A program made the translations under genes and the position numbers. DNA of 25,221 nucleotides from Planctomycetota bacterium (GTDB lineage Bacteria; Planctomycetota; Planctomycetia; Pirellulales; Lacipirellulaceae): the NCBI GenBank assembly GCA_022614705.1, contig JAKEIB010000127.1, positions 1 through 25,221 on the forward strand, read 5' to 3'. The first letter of the stretch is position 1, and the number at the start of each line of letters is the position of its first letter. The notes under the pieces were generated by a model. That model was given only the letters and a program-made list of their open reading frames with translations, ran no database searches and was not told the origin of the DNA. This document shows positions 7,401-14,383 of this stretch, in pieces.

Positions 7401-9803
7401 CTACTCGGCATTCCCCGGCACGCTTGCCGTGAGCGCATGGTGCGGCTGCCGCGCTCGGGCCTCGCTAATTTGCTCTTCGCGGGTCGCTTGATACGGCAAT
7501 CGGTGCAGCCATCGCAGCAGAATCAGCGAACCCAACGCGCACACCACCACAACTGGCCAATTATAAACGATCACGCCGGGCGCCGGCTGATGAAACGGCA
7601 CCGCCCACGTCGGCCAATCGCGCGCGATCTCCGATAGCTTCAACGTCGCGAACATCAGCCCGTTGTACGTTAAATGAAAGAGAATACACGGCACAAGACT
7701 GCCCGTCTGCACGGCAACGTAGCCAAGCACCATGCCGACCGCGGCGGCGGCGAGCGACTGTTGAATGACGCCGTGCGCGATGCCGAAAAACACGGCCGAC
7801 AGCCCGATCGCCCAGCGCTTGCTCCCCAGGTGCCGCAGCCCGGAGAGCACGAACCCGCGAAACGCGAGCTCTTCGCACAGCGCCGGCATCGCGGCCATCA
7901 GAACATACGGCAGCCAGGGGTAGGGCGCCTTCTTCAACAAATCGCCAAATGCCTCCAGGTCGGTAAGCACGTCGTTCTGAATCGGGTACAGCACGCGAAT
8001 CCAATGCACGATTTGCAGCCCCACCGGATGCAGCAGCAGCGCCAGCAGCACGGCCACGCCGCAGGCCGCGGGGCTCGGCGCCCGATCGAGCAGCAGCGTC
8101 TTCAGCGGCCGCTCCGTGAAGAACATTGCCATGAGCAGTGCCGGCATCGCAATGCAAACGACCTGGCTGATGAAAATGAGCAGCGCGAAGAAGCGAAAAT
8201 CTGGGTTTGCTGGCGTATTGGCCGAAATCGCCAGTTGTGTGAAAAACTGCGTGACGTAAATGAGCGCCACGCAGAAGAACGCCTCCGCCAGCGACGGCGT
8301 GTCTTTGCGATCGCGCACCAGACGGGCGATCCAGCCGCGAAGATCGAACCGCTCGCTCTCACGGAACAGCACGGATTCCTGGTTGAATTGAAACACGGCC
8401 CAACGAATCGCCCAGTGGCAGCAGATGAGCGTCACGCCGACAACCGGCACCGCGTATCGCAGCACGTCGGCGTAATTCCCCTGAACAAGCGCCATCAAAA
8501 GTAGCACGACGCCCGTGACTGGAATGAGGCTATTCCCCAAATTCAGCTCCGACCCAGGCGCCATCGGCAGCATCATCAGCGGCATGATTACCAAGAGCAG
8601 CGGCATCAAGTAGTACTGCCCCTCTTTCGTGCTCCGCGCGAAAGCGGCGCACGCCAGGCAAAGCGCGCTGAACAGCGCCGACATCGGCGCCAGTGCCACG
8701 ATCAGCCACATCGCCGACGCCAGCGGCGGCAGGTCGAGACCGTGCGTGATATCGCTGGCCGGCAACATTTTGAGTTGGGCGACGATGTACCGCGCCGTAA
8801 AGCCCAAGCTGAATAGATTGAGCAAGGCCGTCGCGGCGCTAAACGTCATCACGGTCAGCAACTTGCCCCATACGATTTCGGTCCGCAATGCGGGGCTGGA
8901 AAGCAGCGTCTCCAGGGTGCCGCGTTCCTTTTCGCCGGCACACAAGTCGACTGCCGGATAAAACGCGCCCGTGAGCGCCCAAATAAACAGCACGAACGGC
9001 AGAATCTTGGACCACAACAGGGCCTGATGCTGTTTTTTCTCGGCCACGTCGTGCGGCGCGACGTCGAACGGCTTGGCCACGTTCATGGGCACGCGGCTGG
9101 CCGCCAAATTCTCACGGATGATCTGCGACTTCCAGGCGTCCAGCACGTGCGCCACCTGCACGTGGGCGACCGCCGACTTCTCCTTGCCCGAATTATAGTA
9201 CAACTGCGGCTCCGGGATCGTGACCGGTTGTACCGCCTGCTCTTGCTCGGACGCATCGGCCGGCTCCGTGTTAGTGTGTATCCCAGAACTGTCCGCATCG
9301 AGGGGGACAGGCACATTTTGCTCCGAAGACTGCGCAAAATGAGCCAGTCCCCGAATGTTCTGGGGATCATTACCTCGCGACTCAACTTGGTCTCGCAGCT
9401 CTTTCAGCCGCTGCCCGAAGTCCGGCGGAAAGCGTAGCACCACCTGCGCGTCGCCCGACTTCAATCGCTGTTCCGCGGTGCTGACGCTTTGTTCCTGATT
9501 GGCGCCGTTGACAAATTCCACTCGCAGCCGGGCCGCGTCCACCGGGTCGTCGAACAATTCCGGCGCGAACGAACCGGCCTCAAACAACCGCGGCAATTCC
9601 TTGCTCGCCGCCAGTTGCTCACTGCCGATCACCAGCACCCTCGGCTCGCTCTTCCGCAAAAACTGCGAGAGCTGGAACACGCTCATGCCCAGCAGGGGAT
9701 AGAGCAACAACGGCAGCACGGCGATCATGAACAGCGTACGCCGATCGCGAAGTTGATCGCGAATCTCGCGCCCATAGATCAGTCGTACGTTGCGCCAGTT
9801 CAT
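7401..9803 (-). CDS. ABC-2 type (NatB-like) permease fused to a CPBP intramembrane protease domain
   Basis: An 800-residue membrane protein with two parts. Residues 1 to about 500 resemble the NatB/ABC-2 permease: cytoplasmic start MNWRNVRLIYGREIRDQLRD, a first membrane segment (TLFMIAVLPLLLYPLLG), a large extracytoplasmic domain, then a cluster of membrane segments with the CAGEKERGTLETLLSSP permease motif. The C-terminal part is a CPBP (Abi/Rce1-like) domain with EELAFRG (Glu644, Glu645, Arg649), FFGIAH (His677) and HLTYN (His710, Asn714), the three conserved motifs. The partner ATPase is encoded just upstream. The likely role is export, classically Na+ by NatAB, but the substrate is unknown. 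Residues about 150-168 (AHFAQSSEQNVPVP region) are encoded by a copy of a 50-bp palindromic repeat. The start at 9803 fits the family; upstream extension runs into repeats. Confidence 0.9.
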   Translation of the reverse strand: MNWRNVRLIYGREIRDQLRDRRTLFMIAVLPLLLYPLLGMSVFQLSQFLRKSEPRVLVIGSEQLAASKELPRLFEAGSFAPELFDDPVDAARLRVEFVNGANQEQSVSTAEQRLKSGDAQVVLRFPPDFGQRLKELRDQVESRGNDPQNIRGLAHFAQSSEQNVPVPLDADSSGIHTNTEPADASEQEQAVQPVTIPEPQLYYNSGKEKSAVAHVQVAHVLDAWKSQIIRENLAASRVPMNVAKPFDVAPHDVAEKKQHQALLWSKILPFVLFIWALTGAFYPAVDLCAGEKERGTLETLLSSPALRTEIVWGKLLTVMTFSAATALLNLFSLGFTARYIVAQLKMLPASDITHGLDLPPLASAMWLIVALAPMSALFSALCLACAAFARSTKEGQYYLMPLLLVIMPLMMLPMAPGSELNLGNSLIPVTGVVLLLMALVQGNYADVLRYAVPVVGVTLICCHWAIRWAVFQFNQESVLFRESERFDLRGWIARLVRDRKDTPSLAEAFFCVALIYVTQFFTQLAISANTPANPDFRFFALLIFISQVVCIAMPALLMAMFFTERPLKTLLLDRAPSPAACGVAVLLALLLHPVGLQIVHWIRVLYPIQNDVLTDLEAFGDLLKKAPYPWLPYVLMAAMPALCEELAFRGFVLSGLRHLGSKRWAIGLSAVFFGIAHGVIQQSLAAAAVGMVLGYVAVQTGSLVPCILFHLTYNGLMFATLKLSEIARDWPTWAVPFHQPAPGVIVYNWPVVVVCALGSLILLRWLHRLPYQATREEQISEARARQPHHALTASVPGNAE
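9303..9352. repeat. 50-bp imperfect palindrome, copy 2 (inside ABC permease gene)
   Basis: 48 of 51 bases match the intergenic copy at 4083-4132. Read on the minus strand it encodes GLAHFAQSSEQNVPVP in the extracytoplasmic domain of the permease and keeps the frame. The arms pair with two mismatches, as in copy 1. Confidence 0.92.
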
Positions 9804-9858
9804 GTGTGCAAGGCAGGTGGGTAGGTGAGTGAGCGACGATTTTAATGTTGTCTCGACC

Positions 9859-10050
9859 GGTCCCGTAGGGACCTCGCGACAATAGCCCAGCACTTCCAGT
9901 GCTGGGAAAGTTGCCATTGACCTTTCCAAAAGTCCCGTAGGGACGACCGATGTCCCGCTTCGGCCGTCCCTTCGGGACTTGACGTTCGATTACGCACCCA
10001 AGACCCAGCAATGAATTGCTGGGCTATTGTCGACTCGTCCCTACGGGACG
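9859..10050. repeat. 192-bp nested palindrome element between ABC ATPase and permease
   Basis: The element is built from at least six small hairpins: GGTCCC-GTA-GGGACC (9859), CCCAGCACT-TCC-AGTGCTGGG (9886-9906), GTCCC-GTA-GGGAC (9932), GTCCC-TTC-GGGAC (9966), CCCAGCAAT-GA-ATTGCTGGG (10004-10023) and CGTCCC-TAC-GGGACG (10036-10050). These are arranged as larger inverted repeats: CGACAATAGCCCAGC (9877-9891) is repeated exactly inverted at 10018-10032, and an inner pair (9930-9949 with 9961-9980) matches at 18 of 20 positions. The outer arms are thus about 44 bp of terminal inverted repeat. No gene is inside. It fills most of the 265 bases between two genes expected to work together and would be transcribed with them. 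Confidence 0.85.
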
Positions 10051-10068
10051 CAATCATCAACCGCTCAT

Positions 10069-10830
10069 CTAATTACTAATTAAATCCGCCTCCATCTGCT
10101 GCCTGCGGATCAACTGAAAAAACAATTCTTCTAGATCGCGTTCTTCATGCCGATCGCGGAGCTCATCGAGCGTGCCCTCGGCCAGGATGTATCCGCGGTG
10201 CATGATTGCCACCCGATCGCACAACCGCTCCGCCTCGCGCATGATGTGCGTGGAGAACAAAATGCATTTGCCCTGCTCGCGAAGCTCGGCCACGGCGTCG
10301 AGCAATGCCCGCGCTACGAGCACGTCGAGGCCCGTCGTCGCCTCGTCGAAGATCAACACGGGCGGATCATGCACGATCGCCCGCGCGATCGATACCTTCT
10401 GCTTCATGCCGGTCGACATTTTCGCGCCCAGCAGGTCGCGGATCTCCTGCATCTGCAGCCGCTCGAACAATTGTTCCATTCGCTCGCGCAGCTCGTCGTC
10501 TTCCAGCCCGTACAGCCGGCCGAAATACTCGACCATCTCCCAGGCCGTCATGCGGTCGTACACCGCCGTATTGGCTGAGATGAACCCGATCTGATGGCGC
10601 ACCAGCTCCGGCTGCGTCACGCAATCGAACCCGCCGACGATGGCCGTGCCGCTGGTGGGTTGCAGCACGGTGCTGAGAATCCGCAGGGCCGTCGTTTTGC
10701 CCGCGCCGTTCGGCCCCAACAATCCGTACACCTGGCCGGGCGACGCCGAGAAGCTCACGCCGCACAATGCGAGCACGTCGCCGCGGACCAGATCGGAATA
10801 CGCCTTCGTGAGGGCCCGTGCTTCGATCAT
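10069..10830 (-). CDS. ABC transporter ATP-binding protein (NatA-like)
   Basis: A 253-residue ABC ATPase energising the ABC-2/CPBP permease encoded next. Motifs in order: Walker A GPNGAGKT (residues 39-46), signature STGMKQK (139-145), Walker B VLIFDEAT (158-165), D-loop GLDV and switch histidine STHIM (His195). The methionine-containing signature and Glu in the catalytic position are as in NatA-type export ATPases. I chose the start at 10830 (MIEARALTKAYSD) because family homology begins there; an ATG at 10860 adds ten residues. The gene and its permease are separated by 265 bases occupied by a nested palindrome, an unusual spacing for such partners. The transported substrate cannot be told from sequence. 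Confidence 0.93.
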   Translation of the reverse strand: MIEARALTKAYSDLVRGDVLALCGVSFSASPGQVYGLLGPNGAGKTTALRILSTVLQPTSGTAIVGGFDCVTQPELVRHQIGFISANTAVYDRMTAWEMVEYFGRLYGLEDDELRERMEQLFERLQMQEIRDLLGAKMSTGMKQKVSIARAIVHDPPVLIFDEATTGLDVLVARALLDAVAELREQGKCILFSTHIMREAERLCDRVAIMHRGYILAEGTLDELRDRHEERDLEELFFQLIRRQQMEADLISN

Positions 10831-10959
10831 CCGACCAACTCCGCGCTGCTTCCGTCGCAAACGCCCGCGGAGAGACGACCCTCCAGGCGATAGAATCGAT
10901 ACTAAAGTTTAGCTTACAGCGGCGTCCCGGGCAGGCAAAAGAGGGTCAAAAAGGCTCCG

Positions 10960-11598
10960 TTAGGGGGCTTTTCGCCCCGCGTCGAACACCGCCGACACAT
11001 CCACCGCGAAATCTGAAAGCAGCACCGACGTCGCTTGCTGGCCCGAAGCGAATTCACCGTGCACCCGATACGCTTTGCCTTTGAGAATAAGCACCGTGAT
11101 CCGCTCGGTCTGTGGATCGACGATCCAATACTCAGGAATCTTCCGCGCCGCGTAGTCCGAACGCTTCTTTTCATAGTCGCGTTTGTGCGATCCATCATCC
11201 GGACTGACGACCTCCATGACCAGATCTGCTCCGTCCAACCGCTTATCATCGGGTTTCACAATGCGCTCGCGCGCTACAAAGATTACGTCCGGTTCCCTTA
11301 ATGTGTCTTTCCGAATGCGCACCGGCAATGGTGCGAATATGGCTTCGCCGAGACGACGCTTTTGCACAAATCTCTGAAGCATGCTGTGCAAATAATCAAC
11401 GATACGTTGATGAAGAATGCTCGGCATTGGCAGTACTTCCAGTTTGCCGTCGACCAGTTCGACCAGGCGATTTGTGTCGAGCGCAAGATAATCGCTTTCC
11501 CGCCAGTCTCCCTGGCTCGGAAACAGAAACGCTACTTCCCATGCCGGTTCCGGGCAAGTAAGTGGCGGCTGTGGCACAGATTGAGGGATCGTGGCCAT
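10960..11598 (-). CDS. Uma2 family (DUF820) endonuclease-like protein
   Basis: A 212-residue Uma2 protein with the PD-(D/E)XK-like core: REPDVIFVA, DLVMEVVSPDDGSHKRDYEKK and the very typical EYWIVDPQTERITV. The N-terminal part has LVELVDGKLEVLPMPSILHQRI, also family-typical. Uma2 proteins are abundant in planctomycetes and cyanobacteria and are presumed nucleases, but their biological role is unknown. The start at 11598 is supported by an AGGAG-like sequence (plus strand about 11604-11608) a few bases upstream. It lies 63 bases after mqnC on the same strand, so it may be co-transcribed, but nothing links it to menaquinone synthesis. No gene breaks or missing core residues are visible. Confidence 0.9.
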   Translation of the reverse strand: MATIPQSVPQPPLTCPEPAWEVAFLFPSQGDWRESDYLALDTNRLVELVDGKLEVLPMPSILHQRIVDYLHSMLQRFVQKRRLGEAIFAPLPVRIRKDTLREPDVIFVARERIVKPDDKRLDGADLVMEVVSPDDGSHKRDYEKKRSDYAARKIPEYWIVDPQTERITVLILKGKAYRVHGEFASGQQATSVLLSDFAVDVSAVFDAGRKAP

Positions 11599-11661
11599 GT
11601 TGCAACTCCTGATTTACATTCTAACATCCGGCCCAGCCCTTTCCTACAGAGCAACCTGCCG

Positions 11662-12876
11662 CTAAGCCGTGCTATCGCCGGGCACGATCGAAAGTGGCAC
11701 GATGTTGCGCCGTCCGCCGTTACCGAGCCGCTGCCGCTGGGCCGCGCGGATCTCTGCATAGCGGCGGTGATTCGATTCGATCGCCTCTTGCTCATGCCCG
11801 GCGTCGATCAGCTCGTAGCGTACGTTGCGTTGACGCGGAACGTAGCCCAACTCCGAAATCGCGCCGCGGATTTCGTCGAGCGAAAGATGGTGAACGGTGC
11901 CCGCCTCGGCCACGACGTTTTCCTCAATCATGAGGCTGCCCATGTCGTTCGCGCCATAGAGCAGGGCGAGCTGGCCGATTTTGAGGCCCTGCGTCACCCA
12001 GCTCGACTGGATGTTCGCGAAGTTATCGAGATATAGCCGCGCCACCGCGTTCGTCTTGAGATACTCGAACGCCCCGGCCGGCGCGATGTCGGCCATCTCC
12101 GTGTGCTCGGGCTGAAATGTCCAGCAAATGAACGCGGTGAATCCGCCCGTTTCGTCTTGTAGCTGCCGCAGGCGTTCGAGGTGCTCAATCCGTTCGGCAA
12201 GCGTCTCGACGTGTCCGAACATCATCGTCGCTGAGCTGCGGCCGCCCAGCTCGTGCCACACGCGGTTAACGTTCAGCCAGTTGTCCGTAAGCACCTTGCC
12301 GCGCGTGATCGCACGACGCACCCGGTCGACCAGAATTTCCGCCCCGCCACCCGGCAAGCTACCCAACCCGGCCGCCTTCAACCGCTCGAGCACCGTCGGC
12401 AACGGCAACTTCGATACTTTTGTGAAGTGATAAATTTCCGGCGGGCTGAAGCCGTGGATGTTGACCTGCGGAAACCGCGACTTGATGTCGCCCAAGAGTT
12501 CTTCGTACCACTCCAGCTTAAACTCCGGGTGCAGCCCGCCCTGCATGAGAATCTGGTCGCCGCCAAGCTCCACCGTCTCGGCGATCTTCTGATACAGCTC
12601 GTCGCGGTCCAACACATACCCTTCGGCCGACTTCGGTGTGCGATAAAACGCACAGAAGTCGCACACGGCCGTGCACACGTTCGTGTAATTGATGTTGCGA
12701 TCAATGTTGTAGGTACGGTAATTCTCCGGATGGAGCCGGCGCGTCACTTCATCGGCCGCCCGACCCAGTGCCGCCAGATCGCCCGAGTCGAGCAAGCGCA
12801 ACCCGTCCTCCGGCGTCAGCCGTTCACCGGCCACCGCCTTGTCGAGCAAGTCGCGATTATCTTGCAGAGCAACCAT
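11662..12876 (-). CDS. mqnC: Cyclic dehypoxanthinyl futalosine synthase (radical SAM)
   Basis: A 404-residue radical SAM enzyme. MqnC cyclises dehypoxanthine futalosine in the futalosine route to menaquinone. The [4Fe-4S] cluster motif CTAVCDFC (Cys68, Cys72, Cys75; CX3CX2C) is followed by AFYRTP, as in MqnC/MqnE/CofH relatives. Further family stretches are QILMQGGLHPE, HGFSPPEIYHFTK, LGSLPGGGAEIL, TMMFGHVETLAERIEHL and ANDMGSLMIEENVV. The GGLHPEFKLEWYEEL pattern and the position next to mqnA favour MqnC over MqnE. The ATG at 12876 is preferred over a GTG at 12879. It follows mqnA after about 36 bases that contain a hairpin repeat, supporting one operon. The protein is cytoplasmic and needs S-adenosylmethionine. 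Confidence 0.94.
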   Translation of the reverse strand: MVALQDNRDLLDKAVAGERLTPEDGLRLLDSGDLAALGRAADEVTRRLHPENYRTYNIDRNINYTNVCTAVCDFCAFYRTPKSAEGYVLDRDELYQKIAETVELGGDQILMQGGLHPEFKLEWYEELLGDIKSRFPQVNIHGFSPPEIYHFTKVSKLPLPTVLERLKAAGLGSLPGGGAEILVDRVRRAITRGKVLTDNWLNVNRVWHELGGRSSATMMFGHVETLAERIEHLERLRQLQDETGGFTAFICWTFQPEHTEMADIAPAGAFEYLKTNAVARLYLDNFANIQSSWVTQGLKIGQLALLYGANDMGSLMIEENVVAEAGTVHHLSLDEIRGAISELGYVPRQRNVRYELIDAGHEQEAIESNHRRYAEIRAAQRQRLGNGGRRNIVPLSIVPGDSTA

Positions 12877-12880
12877 CACT

Positions 12881-12903
12881 GTAGCTGGCCTCTATGAGGC
12901 CGG
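12881..12903. repeat. GTAGC hairpin between mqnA and mqnC
   Basis: GTAGC (12881-12885) followed by TGGCCTC-TAT-GAGGCCG, a near-perfect stem with a 3-base loop. It closely matches the minus-strand unit at 1731-1755 in the MITE-like element. It fills most of the short gap between the mqnA stop and the mqnC start and would be part of the common transcript, close to where the mqnC ribosome-binding site should be. Confidence 0.8.
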
Positions 12904-12912
12904 CCGCTTCAC

Positions 12913-13764
12913 CTAACACGAACGACTATCCGCCGCAAATAACTCGTCCAACCGATTCCCCAACCCCCGCGGCGCCAACTCATGCGCAACACACAATTCA
13001 TAAAACTTCCGCAACCCCGCGCGCTCCTCGCGCCCCAGCGTGAAATGCAAATTATCTCGCAGATACCGCGTTGCCAGTTTGCGCGAAATCCCGATCGCGT
13101 CAGCTTCGCGCTCGGCAATCTGGTCCAATTGCGTCAGTCCCCGATCGCGCGCCGCCTCCAACAATCCGCCCATCTCCGAAACGTTCACGCCCTCCCGTGC
13201 AATCCACATCGCAAACACAAACGGCAGGTCAGTCCACTCGGTCCATGCCTCGCCTAGATCCCAAACTTCGCAAAAGCTGCTTTCTTCTTGCTCCCTGCTC
13301 CCCGCCGGGTACCCTCTGGGTGGCTCCCCGCTCTTGATCGCTCTGTCCCCAATCAACAGCACCGCATCCGCACCCGTCGCCTCGACGCCGCAGCCAATCG
13401 CCAGCGGCTCCCACCGCGGCCGCACGCCAATCCGCTCCGCCAGCAGAATCTGCGTGAGCGCCGCGCTCGTCCGCGACCCTTCATCGAGCGCCACGCACTG
13501 TACCTCCCGCGGCGGCACGCGAAAATGCAGCTTCACGCTCAGCACGGGCCCGCGGCAAGCAACGCAGGCGTCGGAAACAATGCGATACCTGGGCGAACGA
13601 AAAAACTCGACCGACGGCACCAGCGCTACGTCGAGCCGCCCGGCGGAGAGCGAATCCGCCAACCGGCTCGGCAAGTCATACGTCAGCCGCACGTCCGGCG
13701 CAAGCGCCTCCAACCCGCACACCAACGGCTTGCTGTTCAAATAATTAACGGCGCCAATTCGCAT
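12913..13764 (-). CDS. mqnA: Chorismate dehydratase
   Basis: A 283-residue MqnA, which converts chorismate to 3-[(1-carboxyvinyl)oxy]benzoate, the first step of the futalosine menaquinone pathway. Family features are the N-terminal IGAVNYLNSKPL, LVPSVEFFRSPRY, LDEGSRTSAAL, VLLIGDRAI, and WDLGEAWTEWTDLPFVFAMWIAR, plus the two-domain periplasmic-binding-protein-like length. The start at 13764 matches the family (MRIGAVNYLN); an ATG at 13776 adds four residues. Between GDRAI and VWDLG there is an unusual segment (SGEPPRGYPAGSREQEESS, about residues 145-163), roughly a dozen residues longer than expected. Its DNA is GC-rich with repeated GCTCCC blocks, suggesting an in-frame repeat insertion. The gene heads a minus-strand gene set with mqnC next. 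Confidence 0.93.
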   Translation of the reverse strand: MRIGAVNYLNSKPLVCGLEALAPDVRLTYDLPSRLADSLSAGRLDVALVPSVEFFRSPRYRIVSDACVACRGPVLSVKLHFRVPPREVQCVALDEGSRTSAALTQILLAERIGVRPRWEPLAIGCGVEATGADAVLLIGDRAIKSGEPPRGYPAGSREQEESSFCEVWDLGEAWTEWTDLPFVFAMWIAREGVNVSEMGGLLEAARDRGLTQLDQIAEREADAIGISRKLATRYLRDNLHFTLGREERAGLRKFYELCVAHELAPRGLGNRLDELFAADSRSC

Positions 13765-13815
13765 GAGAGACCGCATTATAAACGCGTCCGCCGCGCTCGA
13801 CTAGGTCACGAACAA

Positions 13816-13838
13816 GTAGCAGGCACGCTCCGCGTGCC
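13816..13838 (+). repeat. GTAGC hairpin, GGCACGC stem
   Basis: GTAGCA followed by GGCACGC-TCC-GCGTGCC, a perfect 7-bp stem with a 3-base loop. An identical 23-base unit occurs at 21106-21128 and a variant in inverse orientation at 21173-21189. Confidence 0.85.
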
Positions 13839-14208
13839 GCAGCCGCCCATATCAATCAAAACACCGTCATCAGCCGCGCAGCGTTGCACGCACAACACAC
13901 CCGTCGATCTCCACACCACAAGTAGTGGCTTTTTTTCAGCGGTCCGTTCTTCCTGTTCATGTCGTTTAAGTTTCAGTGAGTTGATCATGAATTGCTCTCG
14001 GATTGTTGTCGACAATTCTGATCCTCGTGTGTAATTGATCGATGCACAATGAACGGGAATACGGAATCACGGTCTGGCACTGCAAAGGAGATAAACGCGG
14101 CCGGACACGTGGATTGACATCCGGCCCTACTCGCCACAACAGTAACTCGCCATGCCGTCGCGACACACCTTTCGGCGCAGTCGATTTGGAACTCCGTCAA
14201 AGTGTCAC

Positions 14209-14223
14209 ACTTAAGACTTAAGT
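14209..14223. promoter_or_regulatory. Palindrome ACTTAAG-A-CTTAAGT, possible operator
   Basis: A perfect 7-bp inverted repeat with a single central base, ending 29 bases before the proposed -35 element of the beta-helix gene. Its AT-rich, symmetric form and location suggest a regulator binding site. No cognate regulator is encoded nearby, so the role is a guess. Confidence 0.35.
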
Positions 14224-14252
14224 ATCCTGATGGAAAATAGTGTCCCGCTTTC

Positions 14253-14281
14253 TTGAAATTGAGTCACGTCAGTGCTAGGCT
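14253..14281 (+). promoter_or_regulatory. Probable promoter of the beta-helix protein gene
   Basis: TTGAAA (14253-14258), a 17-base spacer, and TAGGCT (14276-14281) preceded by GTGC, which forms an extended -10. The same geometry and many of the same bases occur at 16674-16702. It is about 100 bases upstream of the start codon, leaving room for a structured 5' leader. Confidence 0.5.
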
Positions 14282-14306
14282 GACTGGCCCGATTACGTAG
14301 CACCCA

Positions 14307-14340
14307 GGACGCGCCGCTCAAGTTCCGGAGGGGCGCGTCC
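14307..14340 (+). promoter_or_regulatory. 5'-leader hairpin of the beta-helix gene
   Basis: GGACGCGCC (14307-14315) and GGCGCGTCC (14332-14340) form a perfect 9-bp stem with a 16-base loop that contains CCGGAGG, a Shine-Dalgarno-like string. The true ribosome-binding site GGAGG (14371-14375) lies downstream, 8 bases before the ATG. The hairpin could stabilise the mRNA or regulate initiation. It does not match a riboswitch class I know. Confidence 0.45.
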
Positions 14341-14383
14341 GTTTCTCGTCCGACGCCGTGACTTTTGCTCGGAGGAAACGACG

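Larger units (their letters stand above)
13765..14383. other. Intergenic region between divergent mqnA and the beta-helix gene
   Basis: About 620 bases with no supportable gene. It holds a GTAGC hairpin (13816-13838), a perfect 7-1-7 palindrome (14209-14223), a likely promoter (14253-14281) and a 5'-UTR hairpin (14307-14340). Both flanking genes start from it, so it should hold promoters in both directions; I could not pick a convincing one for mqnA. Confidence 0.6.

Noticed and set aside
10930..10985. Intrinsic terminator after the Uma2 gene (GGGGC-GAAAA-GCCCC, then TTTTT)
   Set aside because: The stem overlaps the stop codon and the T-run is 11 bases away, too far for a standard terminator.
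14281..14383. Riboswitch in the beta-helix 5' leader
   Set aside because: Only one simple hairpin is seen and it does not match the conserved cores of riboswitch classes I know.
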